This document shows, piece by piece, positions 39,701-64,000 of a stretch of DNA of 64,000 nt. This DNA comes from Atrina japonica (Eukaryota > Mollusca > Bivalvia > Pterioida > Pinnidae). The stretch lies in contig BROG01000257.1 in NCBI GenBank assembly GCA_030159075.1, positions 335,501 to 399,500 on the forward strand, read 5' to 3'. How positions within the stretch are numbered: position 1 is the first letter of the stretch; the number at the start of each line of letters is the position of its first letter. The notes under the pieces are model-generated. The model did no database searches and was not told the DNA's origin. It saw nothing but the letters and a program-made list of their open reading frames with translations. A program made the translations under genes and the position numbers.

Positions 39701-40589
39701 GATTTACTAAAGTAAAAACTTTGAGTTACTAAAGTAAAAACTGTTTAGTACTACTAGGCATAAAAGTCTATATTCCTATGTGTGTATATATATATATATA
39801 TATACATTGTGAGGTCCTATGTAGTATTCATATACATCAAGTACGATTAGGTTAATCAATTGCAATTGGAAAAGTGCCAAACCTGGGTTTTTCAAGCAAT
39901 TTTCACAAAATATATAGAAATCTAAGAATTTTCATGCCTGTGTATATCTTTTTTTGTTATTGTATATCAATCTATGTAGTAAAAAAGAGAACAAAATTTT
40001 GAAGAAAAACAGCTAATACCCCTTTAAAGCAGCATTAGCTAAGTTAGGAATATTTTTTTGGAAAGCGTGTAATAAACATGAAAAGATTGTATATCATAAA
40101 AAAATCACCCAACAGTATCATTTACTGTTTAAAACATATTGCAGATACAAAAAATCATCAATATTTTTTGTGTTTACACGGAAACTGAAACAAGATATGG
40201 TGTCTGATTACTTTCCAATCATCTTTGTAGATGTCCACGAGATTTGCTGGTTGAGTGAAGGTACAAGGAAAACTTGCACCCAAGACGAATTGTACCAAGA
40301 CCAAAACCTAGACTGACTGAGTGACAAACCTTACCCAACAATAAATAGATGAATTCTTTTGTACTACCATATTTTTATTTCACAAACGAGATTTCATATG
40401 TCAAGATACTATCATTGATGTTTAAAACAATGACGTCATACTATAGATGACATTCCATGATAAAAATGTGGAGGATGTGTATGCAGTCATATACAAATTA
40501 AAATGTCCTGCATCATATTTAGTTATTTTATACTAATGTAATATTTGACTTGGATTGTTCTATTAAAATACTAAAATTCCCAAAAGGTA

Positions 40590-40815
40590 AAATTGTCAAT
40601 GATCTTTTTAAGAGTGTGTACTCTGAGATAGATTTGGCAATACATTTAGGTTTACTATGTCACTTTGTATTATACCATTATTTTCTTTCTGAAATATACA
40701 TTTATCATTTAATTTGATCTCATCTGTCGAACTGATGAAGTCTTATTGACAGAAACGGTCGTATTGAGCATGTGTGTTTCCCTTTTTTAGTAAAACTATA
40801 ACTTTGGTGTTATTA
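40590..40815 (+). mobile_element. Hammerhead-like dispersed element, copy A (best core)
   Basis: Core: CTGATGA (40732-40738), AGTC-TTATT-GACA (40739-40751, a 3-bp GUC/GAC stem II with A-A at its base), GAAA (40752-40755), stem III ACG-GT-CGT (40755-40762), then A and TTGAGC (40764-40769). The upstream stem I strand is CTGTCGAA, so stem I is mostly lost. The upstream body (GATTTGGCAATACATTTAGG, TTGTATTATACCATTATTTTC) and downstream tail (TAAAACTATAACTTTGGTGT) are shared with other copies. Confidence 0.6.
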
Positions 40816-41199
40816 ATAATACTTTTTCGCAATTCCACTGTTTATATATAATTAACTATAACAGTAATTTTCATTTTATTTACCTGAGAGTACTTTCAGT
40901 GTAAGTTTGATAGGCCTGGGAATATTTTGAACTGCTGACTAATGATGTCACAGTAAACACACAAAACCCGGTCTGGCGGGAGACGTTTTTAACATTGCAA
41001 ACGTCCATCTCCATGGAATTTGTATTATGTAGAGAATATTTAAAATGTTATTCAACAACTCCAGTAAAATATTAGACTTTTATTTATCCCAATGATTCAA
41101 AGTTGAAAATTTAAGTTATGTAATCATATTTCCGAGTTATTCCTATTTTGGAAGTGAGCTGAATGGACAGTAGTGACTTTGACCAACACCTCAGTTGTT

Positions 41200-41281
41200 G
41201 TTAATGTTGTTTAATGTCTCACTCAAGAATCATTCACTCATATGGAGATGTCACCAGGTGTCATGTTGTTGTCATGTTGTA

Positions 41282-41319
<38 letters not shown>

Positions 41320-41455
41320 ACAACATGACACGGGACCTCGGTTTTTACTGTCCAAAGGACAGGAAAAGTCAGTCACCTCTGCCAAGGCTCAAACCCGCTA
41401 CCCTCAGGTTGTGAATCAAGCACTCTCCTGTGGAGCCATGAAGGCTCTCTCGGCA
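41200..41455 (-). mobile_element. SINE, minus orientation, with inserted palindrome
   Basis: On the minus strand the head (TGGCTCCACAGGAGAGTGCT, B-box-like GCGGGTTTGAGCC) is followed by CTTTTCCTGTCC and GAGGTCCCGTGTCATG. A palindromic 41-bp segment (41279-41319) interrupts it. The 3' end matches GAATGATTCTTGAGTGAGAC and ATTAAACAAC of the copy at 7100-7365. Confidence 0.65.
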
Positions 41456-41895
41456 CCTCAGTGAGATTATGCATATTGACACCTAGTGACATCGGTACTA
41501 TAAAATAGAATCCATAGGTCTATATTATGTTTTCTTTTATGGTGATTTAAGTAATTTCGGAAAGTGAAAGTGTTTTGGGCAATTGCTTCCAAGTTTCACT
41601 ATGATAACATGTTTATAAATTTTGCATTGTGTGATACATGTATATGAATAATTCGAATTTAGATTTTTAGTAGTAAAATGTATGTGTGTGTGTGTGTGTG
41701 TCCTTATATTTTTTCTTTGAATTGCCAGGTAGAATGAATGAGGATGGGGCCTCACAAAACCACATTTTCATCATTATCTCTGCAATCCTTTTGTTCTATT
41801 CATTACATAATGAATACATTACAATAATAGCTTAAACTTTAAAAAATATACGGAATGTAAGTTTATTCAATAATTCGAATTTTTTACTTAAATTA

Positions 41896-42299
41896 TTATA
41901 TTTGCTCATAAAAATTACTTTTTAGAACCCATTGAGATGAATCTTCATTGGTGCCATTATGAACATATTCAAAGTTTTTGATTGATATCAACACAAAACT
42001 GTTATTTCCAAGTGCCGATTCAACCACACTAAGTTCCGTTTTCCATATTTCCAAAGAGCCGAAATCACTCGGTGCCAATTTGACTTGGGTACGAGTTGAC
42101 GAGCAATACTATAAATAGACACAGTAATCGGACTATTTAAGCGTTTTGTGTTTTCCTCATATAGATGAATAAAATTACTAAATTCGGATAGATTGGATTC
42201 ACTTGAAATACGTTTTATGACATTAGAATGAAGACAAATGATTAAGCATGTCTGCGAACTTTCCCATGTGAGGTCGGTATGAATATTGCCCACAATACC
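41896..42299 (-). pseudogene. Two overlapping unrecognised frames, possible gene remnant
   Basis: A 101-codon frame (41988-42293) and a 60-codon frame (41896-42078) overlap on the minus strand. Both are low in simple sequence and rich in ordinary residues (for instance SALWKYGKRNLVWLNRHLE and SDFGSLEIWKTELSVVESA). No family recognised, no clear splice signals or catalytic motif. Could be a decayed exon, a transposon remnant or chance. Confidence 0.2.
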
Positions 42300-42880
42300 A
42301 TTTGGTTTTTTTATACATGCCCTCTAATAATATCTATTATTTTCAAATTCATAAAACTTTTAAACAAGCCAATATGTGCAAGTGTAATTTATGATAACTC
42401 TTTATCTTTATATAAGGATATATTATCACTTAAATAAAAAATCACGCCCTAGCCGCTGCTAATGCTGCTTTAACTATAGTTACTTTAGTAAATTAGTGTA
42501 TTAGTGTTTTTGTTAGGGTCATATACTCATACTTGGAACAAAACAATCTTAAGTTATATAGACTGGTATTTAGTATCTGTGATGTACGTAAAACATAATA
42601 TACATTCATTCATATTTAATGCATTTGAAGTCATTTGAATATCATAAAAAGAAAACAATGTTGGTTGCAAGAGACGAACTTTGAGTTGAGTACATACAAT
42701 TTTATGATATAATTTATTATATTGAATTTTTATTGAAGGCAGGAACAAATACACAAATAATACTGAAAAAAGAACAACATTTGCCTGTTAGCAATGGAGT
42801 TTTTATTATAACAATTAAAAATTTATTCCTGTATTTATTCTTTGTACATATGTGCAATGTACTTAAAGTACATGTATTTC

Positions 42881-42883
<3 letters not shown>

Positions 42884-42918
<35 letters not shown>

Positions 42919-42930
42919 TGTGTGTGAGAG
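42884..42930. repeat. (TG)n microsatellite with (GA)n tail
   Basis: About 20 TG units with one A interruption followed by a short GAGAGAGA run. A second short (TG)n lies at 41686-41702. Confidence 0.95.
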
Positions 42931-43172
42931 AGAGAGAGAGCGAGCAGAATTGTGTGTGTGTTCGCATGTGTGGAATTGAATTAATGTGGGTTATTGTTTT
43001 ATGTGTGTTAATTTTATAGTCATTGTAGATGTTGTATCATGATATCAATATAATATCATTTTGTATAAATTTAATGGTCTCAAAAATGCTTTTAAAAACT
43101 CATATTATTAAAGGTATTAATTAACTACCAAGACTTTGAAATTAGTTTGAAATGCTTTACATCTGAAATTGA

Positions 43173-43528
43173 CCACTTGTGTTGGTTTAGTGGTAGAATG
43201 TTTGACTCGCAAGCACTTGTGGTGGTTTAGTGGTAGAGCGTTTGACTCACAAGCAGAAGGTCCCAGGTTCTCTTCCCGGACCGGTCAGACCAAAAACAGT
43301 AATGACCGTACCTTTGCCAAGACTTAGTGCTCAGCATACGAAGTGAAAGTCACGGGTATTTCGGATGAGACTTAAAACAGAGGTCCCATGTTGCAGACCC
43401 CTCACTGCATTGGCGTCAATCCATAGCACAGCCCAAAATTTGTAGCACTTCACCTAAAGCTGGTGACATTTCCATATAAGTGAAAGATTCTTGCCGAGAT
43501 GTAACAAACAAATAAACAAACAAACAAG
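43173..43528 (+). mobile_element. Full-length tRNA-derived SINE with 13-bp target-site duplication
   Basis: CATCTGAAATTGA flanks it exactly (43160-43172, 43529-43541). The head (TGGTTTAGTGGTAGAGCG A box) is tandemly duplicated: 43174-43213 and 43214-43253 differ at four positions. The B box is weak (CAGGTTCTCTTCCC). The body has CCTCACTGCATTGGCGTCAA and TTCACCTAAAGCTGGTGACA, and the tail is (AAACAAA)n. An apparently recent insertion. Confidence 0.93.
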
Positions 43529-43541
43529 CATCTGAAATTGA

Positions 43542-44680
43542 AATGAAATTTATGTGCAACATACTACACACCGAGATTGAAACAAAGCAATATTCGAAGC
43601 TGTAATTTATGGGAACATTTTATCTTAATAAAATAATGATGTATATTTTAAGTCAAAATAAAATCGAAACCCTAAATGAGCATAAATGGATGGTCTCGGG
43701 GCTTTAAGACCCACAGGGATGAAAACACTCGGATGTGCGTTGTAAGACGTCTTGTAAACAATATAAACCTATTTAGAAATATGTTGAGATGTCGACTTTT
43801 CTGGTTATCAATATTGTTTTTAGTTGATTTAGTCGCATTCTGGTTATCATAAAAAAGTCGTCGACATGAACTGTATCCAACATTATCTTTTATGTCATAG
43901 TCTAATTAACACCGACATGTCGCTCCTGTTATCCGAAAACGGGTGCAATGAGAAATCAATTTTAATTAGATTGCAGTTAATTGTGAACTAACACCTTTGG
44001 GGACCGAGTGGTTAAAAGATCACGCGTTAATGAATGACAAAACACAGACATACAATTATAACTCTACTCTACCATACAGGTCAAATTGCATCTTGATAAA
44101 CAGTAACAAATGCATTGGGTTTGTTATAGAATAATTTGAAAACCAAAAGAAGTACAAACTGATAATCGAAACACTCAATTCCATTAGAACACGACGAAAT
44201 AAATTTGTAAATGGTCTCAACACGAGGAACAATTGCCAATCCCAAACAGGATAGAACCAGGTATCTGGAAGGACTCAGCATCCTCTGCTAGCATGCCACA
44301 TCCGTCGCAAATGTTCCATGGAAATCATTCTAGTTCGATGATTGGGTCAAATTCGGTGAAAAGGTAAAGTTTGGTGAAATGGTCAAGTTCGGTAAAAAGC
44401 ACGATTGGCAAAAGGGAGTCACTGTTTATGGTCGTGCTCCAGAATACTATTTAATATTACTAGGAGGGGACTTCATAATGTTTTACAAGATCCCCGTATC
44501 ATGCATAAAACTTTTTAAACGACGATTTCAAGCGTTTAGCAACGTAACCTTATGTAAGTTGTTTATTGGCGAGTTGTTTAGCTCTCGGAATAAAAAACAT
44601 TCATAAGAAAGGCATGCCCTGGCATAACGTATAAGTTATGAAATAAAAACGCCATGGGAAGGAGAAGAAGGAATATTACT
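43542..44680. other. Intergenic AT-rich stretch
   Basis: No conserved coding. Contains a small inverted pair around ATGTCGAC/GTCGACAT (about 43790-43868) and a tRNA-like fragment GGGGACCGAGTGGTTAAAAG (43998 onward) that lacks a B box. Confidence 0.4.
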
Positions 44681-44689
44681 ACTTAGAAA

Positions 44690-46075
44690 TGGGAAGTTCG
44701 TAATATGGAAAACTTTCCGCGTGTGTCAAGAAACCCCAGCCTCTTGAATATATCGTCTTCAGTGTACTTGTTATTGGAATCAGAGAGTTCCTTTACAAAG
44801 TAAGGTTCGTCATGACCTAACAATAAATATGAATTTAGTTCTAGATGATAATCTGTTTTTGAGTTTTTGATGAGGAATTGTTGTGTAAAGGGTCGAACAA
44901 TCAAAAGACTTGATGCTTGTAATATGTTTGAAATTTGGAGACTTTAAATGTTCCAACAGTAATTCTTTAGGATCCACATCTGTTTGACCCCGCTTCTTGA
45001 GTAGGCCATTTTGCAATACTTCTGAAGACCTTGTTGAATATTTGTAAGAAGTTTGGTGAGTAAAATAGATAAAGGCTTGGTGGAGCACTTAGTTTACCCC
45101 GCAATGAATCTGAGTCTATAGGGATTTTTGTGCATCTTCGGAATCCAATAAATGTATGGCAATTCAAACTCCGCGTCGCTTCTAGACACAGTGAGAACGG
45201 ATTTATTATTACCTAATATTTCAGAAGTAGAGAAATCGGTGAGAGTGTATGTAGGGTTTCCAGGAAGTGTGCTGAGTCCAGGTTCCTCTCGTAGAATGCT
45301 GAAGTTGTATCGTCTGCAGACAAATGTGAAGTTATTAGATGCTTTGTCAACAGGAACGACGAAAGTTCTCAGACAACATCAGGATAACGAAAAACTGAAT
45401 TGTGTTTTGTGTTGACTGAATGTCAAAGTCGTCGAATTCTTCATTTAAGAACAATACCGAACGACTTAATTCACTCGGAAAGAGTATCAAATTCGACATC
45501 TTCTTTCTTAGCCCAACGAATAGCCTACTCTTCACATGCATCCATAATAATTTTAAAGTTTTGGCGCCATGTGAACGACACAGGTTTCCTATATTTTGGG
45601 CCTTTGCAGAAAAGATCTCTCAGTTTTCTGTTACATACAATGTTGAGATCACCTGTCAAAACATGACCACATGGAGTGTTCATGAACTCGGATGTAGAAC
45701 AGGTTCTGGGAAAAGCTGGGTAAATCGGGTTGCTGCAGACTAGCTTTGTAATTGAATATTTTAGAGGCAACTGAACGCGTATAGGAAATAAATGGTGAAT
45801 CTTTGTATTAGAAGTATGGAGGGATCTTACTTTGGACGGATTTTTTGTTCAAAATATTGCTCATATTCAAAGCGTCAATGCCCTTATTGGCAAATTTGAC
45901 CTTAAGAACCAAAGCACGAAACATATAAGAAGAAACAGTGCATTGTAATTTTAGATATGAATCATGGATACAAACGTATTAACAGAAGAAATGTACAATA
46001 CAACAAGGAAACATTGGACAACCACAAACCTCTTGAAACTACCGAAGTGGGATCAGGTACCCTGGAGATAATAGT
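44690..46075 (-). mobile_element. Penelope-like element copy 3, decayed, minus strand
   Basis: Fragments on the minus strand align in order to copy 1: GHVLTGDLNIVCNRKLRDLF (about 45650), YWIPKMHKNPYRLRFIAG (about 45150), CSTKPLSILLTK and IKSFDCSTLYTTIPHQKLKN (about 44920), NNKYTEDDIF (about 44755). Multiple frameshifts and stops. The 5' flank on this strand (46003-46075) carries GGTACCTGATCCCAC and the following bases that occur 3' of the reading frame in copies 1 and 2, consistent with the terminal (pLTR) repeats of Penelope elements. It stops before the YxDD motif. Confidence 0.8.
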
Positions 46076-46394
46076 CTTCCGACCGGTTACATTGCAGTGA
46101 GTTCACAGCCAAGGCCACATATAACATGTGGTTACACGATTGCTATAAATAAAGCAACTCAACAACCACTATAGTGCGAGGTAATTATATGTATAAATTT
46201 TTGATAACATCAACCGAACATGACAGATGTTTTGTATCACCCAAATGATGTTACACAAACATCTTTGTAATACAAATGATATGCTCTAGCTATATAAAAA
46301 TGTTCACCGAGTAACGTGACTTGGTCATGTGATTGATGCGATTTTGTACGATAACGATAACTATATATACTCTAGTAAGTACAGTAAACATACA

Positions 46395-46402
46395 TCACGT
46401 GA
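46395..46402. promoter_or_regulatory. TCACGTGA E-box near the aldo/keto reductase start
   Basis: Perfect palindrome TCACGTGA ends 8 bp before the ATG at 46411. A TATATATAC stretch lies at about 46362. E-boxes of this form bind bHLH-Zip factors (USF, MITF/TFE) in animals; function here is inference. Confidence 0.4.
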
Positions 46403-46410
46403 TAAGGAAG

Positions 46411-58963
<12,553 letters not shown>

Positions 58964-58990
58964 ACAATATACAGTTGGTGTCGTAAATTT

Positions 58991-59103
58991 TCATTTCAAC
59001 GGGAATGCGTTGGAGTAGAGCACTATTGGAAGTAGATGAAAGGAAACGAAAACTCGGAATCATTTATTTTACGATAATCTATTTATTTTATACATCCAAT
59101 GTA
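58991..59103 (+). pseudogene. Degenerate tandem copy of the last AKR exon end
   Basis: About 112 bp repeating the end of exon 10 and the start of the 3' UTR. The translation ECVGVEHYWK then a stop (CAG changed to TAG), then MKGNENSESFILR and TAA, closely matches the real C-terminus. It lies just after the true stop, in the likely 3' UTR. Confidence 0.85.
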
Positions 59104-59889
59104 AATTTTCATTTCATAACACGTTATGTCACTGGTAAAGTTCAATGATATACCTTGTTTTTCGGGTCATTTGTCGGTATTTAGTACATATTTAAAAAGA
59201 GACCATGGATACGATTAATTTCTATAAACAGAAGCAATACATTATCAGATATTATTTCTACTAATATGCTCATAGTTCTCTGTGACATATAAAATTTTAT
59301 ACCACCATAACACGACGATGACCCCGGTAGTTCCAAATGTTATTTATTATATTATCATGGCAAGGCCGTTAATTAAACTCATTTCGTAAAAAGACGCTCG
59401 TAATAATTGTAAAAAAAAAATACCAAATTATGAAATTGACGTCTGGTATAAGTTCCCTAATTCAAATCCTTTAGTTGCGTATAAAATGCATGCATGTAAT
59501 AATGTTACTTTAATTATTTCTTACAAGGGGATGTTATCTACTTGAATTAATCTCGACATGGCATTTTATATCCACATGTTAATCATTTATATCGTAATAT
59601 CACATGTATACATCCTGTATAGCGCATGACGTGATACTGACTTTTGTGATACTTTTCTGGCCTTCGTCTGCTGATTACCTGTTAAAGGGATATAACTCCA
59701 ACAAAAACAGAAAACATGGGAATTTCTAAAACTATAAATTTGGTATTATATTTGTAACAAATACAACCACTGGATCGTTGCCACTGTTGTTGGATCATTT
59801 GAGTCCCCGAGAGTATACATTAACGTAGTACCTGGTATTTAGGCACCAGTCGATTATTTTATACTAAAGTAATATTTCGAATGGATGGC

Positions 59890-59970
59890 GTCATGTTTTA
59901 AATTTTGAATTTACTGGGTGGATGTAAATACAAAATTTACACTTCCAAGTAAATTCAAAATTACATCACG
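59890..59970. repeat. Palindrome-rich segment shared with 41279-41319
   Basis: The 41 bp at 59900-59940 (AAATTTTGAATTTACTGGGT...) is the reverse complement of 41279-41319 with one mismatch. Within it TGTAAATACAAAATTTACA-like words form further inverted pairs. Family unknown. Confidence 0.7.
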
Positions 59971-59989
59971 GCAATAGCACCGTTTAAAG

Positions 59990-60185
59990 TCTGAACTCCC
60001 CAAAAGTTAATATAGTCACCCTGATTTAGTGGTTACTCCTAGACGAATTTCGGATTTGTTTTATTGGCTTTGTATGATACCACATTTTAAATCTAATTTG
60101 CTCTCGAGTTCAACTGAGGAAGTCTTATTGCCCTGTTGCTTTTTATCCTTTTGTAGCAAAACTATAACTTTCATCTTATGTTTAT
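59990..60185 (+). mobile_element. Hammerhead-like dispersed element, copy G
   Basis: Body AGTGGTTACTCCTAGACGAA and TTGTATGATACCACATTTTA, then GAGTTCAACTGAGGAAGTCT TATTG, then a deletion removes the GAAA box and stem III. The tail GCAAAACTATAACTTTCATC is conserved. Confidence 0.5.
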
Positions 60186-60654
60186 AATATTTCCTAATTG
60201 ATTGATATAAAATTATGCTCGCATAGTAAAATTTTATATCTATAATCCTGTAGGATTTCATTCATGATAAACGTTACTATTTTTAACTTGACTTCGTTGT
60301 GTATCAACCATCAAAATGAGGATGCGCCAAACTCTTACTGCACATTCGTTCACTGTGACATCGAAAGAGTGTGTTCCTTTGCACGAAGTCGTAGTTGCGC
60401 AAGGCTTGACGATGGTGTTTCCACAGCTGGACTGCCATGACTGTTGATATGATACTGGAATGAATCACATGGCTGGATTGACACACCTGTGGTGAAAAAA
60501 AACTGGCTGAATAACAATGTTTTATTGAATGAGTTTTGTGTTTTGTATTTGTACTTATAAAACATGTACATGTACATTGAAAGAATTCTGAACTTTTAAA
60601 ATATATCATTTGAATTATTTTTTAAATTGTCTATAAATATTAACAATACCAAAG

Positions 60655-60860
60655 CTTTAGTTACAAAAAACGAGGCCAAAAGATATGCTCAAGACGATCA
60701 TTTCTGTTATTAAGACTTCATCAGTTGAGTTCGAAATGATATACATGTATATTTCCGCAAGAAAATTTCGTATCATACAAGGCAAGATGATAAATGTATT
60801 GCAAAACACGTCTAAGAAAGGTATGATCGTATGAGTATGATCGTAAGACTATTTGTAAAA
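60655..60860 (-). mobile_element. Hammerhead-like dispersed element, copy B
   Basis: On the minus strand: CTCAA (60729-60725), CTGATGA (60724-60718), AGTC loop, CA, GAAA (60704-60701), ATGATCGT stem III with one G-T wobble, the GTC triplet (60695-60693), TTGAG (60692-60688). Stem I CTCAA/TTGAG is perfect, all invariant boxes are present, but stem II is reduced to two pairs. Head-to-tail with copy C, about 238 bp apart. Confidence 0.6.
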
Positions 60861-60894
60861 TAACTATTACTTAGCCATCAACAGAGATTGTTAC

Positions 60895-61130
60895 TGGGGT
60901 TATGTAAGAAGGCCAAAACGAATGATTAAGATCATCGTTTCTATCAATAAGTCTTCATCAATTGAGCTCAAATTCAATATTGATATAGTGTTCCAAAACA
61001 GAAAGCGGTAAAAGACGAGACTACAAATAACCTAAATATACAGTCATGTATTTCCAAATCCGTCTAACAGTAACCACAGTAAAAAGATATTCCTGCGAAT
61101 CACATATTTACTGTCAAACGAAAGTATGAA
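60895..61130 (-). mobile_element. Hammerhead-like dispersed element, copy C
   Basis: On the minus strand: TGGTTACTGTTAGACGGATT body, GAGCTCAA, TTGATGA (first C changed), AGAC-TTATTGATA, GAAACGATGATC, TTAATC. Core base C3 and the stem III complement are mutated. Upstream neighbour of copy B in the same orientation. Confidence 0.55.
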
Positions 61131-61425
61131 CAATTGAGATAATATTAAAATGCAATCATAAGTAACTAATGTATATGCCAATACCATTTAAAGAAGATTC
61201 CCGCTTCAGGGGTAGGTAGGTTGACATTTGATTAGATAAGGCAGATCCAATAGATTTTGACCAGTCACCAACATTTAGATTACTATGAAAGTAGACGCAG
61301 TTACTAGGGATAGGCATGTTAGGTACAACAGGCGTATTAACCAATGGTGTCATGTCATTTGATGGAGTGGTGGTGTTGGTTCTGTCGTGGCTTCTCGGAG
61401 ACAATTGACCTTCAAATTATAATAG

Positions 61426-62876
<1,451 letters not shown>

Positions 62877-62894
62877 TATAATATCAATAGAATA

Positions 62895-63010
62895 ATACCA
62901 AATTTAAAGTTTTGCAAACAAAAGGCCAAAAATAAAGATGCTCAAAACAAACATATCTGTAAAAAAGATCATCAGTTGAGCTCTCACTTACTTGCATTAT
63001 ATTGATTGCA
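62895..63010 (-). mobile_element. Hammerhead-like dispersed element, copy D
   Basis: On the minus strand: GAGCTCAA (62983-62976), CTGATGA (62975-62969), then a decayed interior (GATA instead of GAAA), TTGAGC (62945-62940) and the tail GGCCTTTTGTTTGCAAAACT. Stem I is a perfect 6 bp (GCTCAA/TTGAGC). Stem II and III are lost. Confidence 0.5.
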
Positions 63011-64000
63011 TTTATCTTTGATTTTTTATAAAATGGAAAATGTGCGATTTTAGGTTTACTAACCATGCGACAATGGGCCTCTTTCGAATACTTTCTGATG
63101 TTTACGCCATTTTGCTCTCCTATTTTGGAACCATACCTTAAGAATATGAAACACGTGTTCATTACTATCAGTGGAACAAAATACTTTTCTATCATTGAAA
63201 TGATTTTAAAAGATGGTTATCCATTAAACCAGGGCAGTGCGTTTCTGTAATTCTATCAATAAAGTTTATGAAATAAATAAAAAACAAACTATTTGAAACA
63301 AATGCCGGGAAATATCTTATTGTAAAATTGTCGTTGACTGCAATAAGACTAGAATCATTGTATTTCAAATTTCATTCAATATGGTATAATTCAAATTATT
63401 GGTCGAAGTATAATGAATTATATACCCTGATACCTTTCACAGTCGGGTATATAAAATTATAATCTAATATAGTAAAAACCTGGATTTACAAACGTTTATT
63501 TACCACAGTTAAAACTTATATTTCCTATAAAAACTACAGTGTACAATAATATTTTCGTTACTATATTTCCTAACTTTTACAGATATAAAACATTTGTAGT
63601 CTGTATTTCAGAACACAAAATCTTAGTAGTCGTCTACCTGAACACGTGCTTCTGTAAGATCTATTTTCAGTGCCAATTCCTCCCTGTAGAAAACATCCGG
63701 GTAATGAGTTTTCAGGAATGCCTTCTCGAGCTCACCCAACTGAAAACTTGAAAATGTTGTTCTGTATCGCCTTTGCTTTCTTTTCATCTGACCTATAGAA
63801 GGTAATAGATAATCGGAATAGCATGGAAAATAAAATTAATTGAAAAATATTCACTTTGTTGAAAAAACCTGATAAATCGAAACAACTGAAAACATCCACT
63901 TTGTGGTAATACTCCTGGCAAATCAAAAAGTGAAATCATCCAATTTGTGATAAAACCCTTTTAAGAATAACTTTCTCTTCGTGTTAAATCCACTGGTAAA
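63011..64000. other. Unassigned AT-rich sequence
   Basis: No conserved frame, RNA gene or clear repeat recognised. The 60-103-codon frames have no family-like motifs and no supporting splice signals. Confidence 0.5.

Noticed and set aside
43174..43300. Two tandem tRNA genes
   Set aside because: The heads are 40-bp duplicates without full cloverleaf, and the unit is bracketed by a SINE target duplication.
43998..44030. tRNA gene (Ser/Leu-like start)
   Set aside because: Has an A-box-like start only; no B box, anticodon arm or acceptor stem. Probably a SINE remnant.

Overview
The window is AT-rich, intron-rich, repeat-dense animal DNA. Short exons with GT-AG introns, tRNA-derived SINEs ending in a (CAAA)n tail, Penelope-like elements with a GIY-YIG-type N-terminal remnant, and many minisatellites suggest a lophotrochozoan, most likely a bivalve mollusc. 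The species is inference. Three conserved protein-coding genes can be assembled exon by exon with consistent splice phases; nearly everything else is introns and repeats.

Layout. (1) On the minus strand, ANKZF1/Vms1 runs from a start codon at 25684 to the last visible coding exon at 3789-3850: 14 coding exons, at least 864 codons, with the extreme C-terminus not seen. It is the ribosome-quality-control peptidyl-tRNA endonuclease that also binds p97/VCP. Its introns hold five tandem arrays of different period plus SINE and MITE copies. (2) On the plus strand, IDI1 (isopentenyl-diphosphate delta-isomerase) has a likely noncoding first exon ending at 27090 and five coding exons from 30658 to 38653, giving 250 aa. 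It lies head-to-head with ANKZF1 across about 0.7 kb that carries an inverted CCAAT box, a GC box and a TATA box. One intron holds a decayed L1-like LINE with poly(A) and a target-site duplication. (3) On the plus strand, an aldo/keto reductase of the L-galactose-dehydrogenase-like type has ten exons from 46411 to 58963 (357 aa) with all four catalytic residues. One intron holds a Penelope-like element. (4) Intergenic blocks 38.7-46.4 kb and 59-64 kb contain two more Penelope-like copies, a SINE with perfect target-site duplication, foldback MITEs, and copies of a short dispersed element carrying a hammerhead-ribozyme-like core.

The three genes belong to unrelated pathways (ribosome rescue, isoprenoid synthesis, carbonyl/aldose redox), so there is no operon-like logic. 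The most interesting non-genic signal is the hammerhead-like family: eight decayed copies on both strands, two of them head-to-tail about 238 bp apart, in the same window as Penelope-like elements, which are known to be associated with such ribozymes. All copies seen here look degraded.
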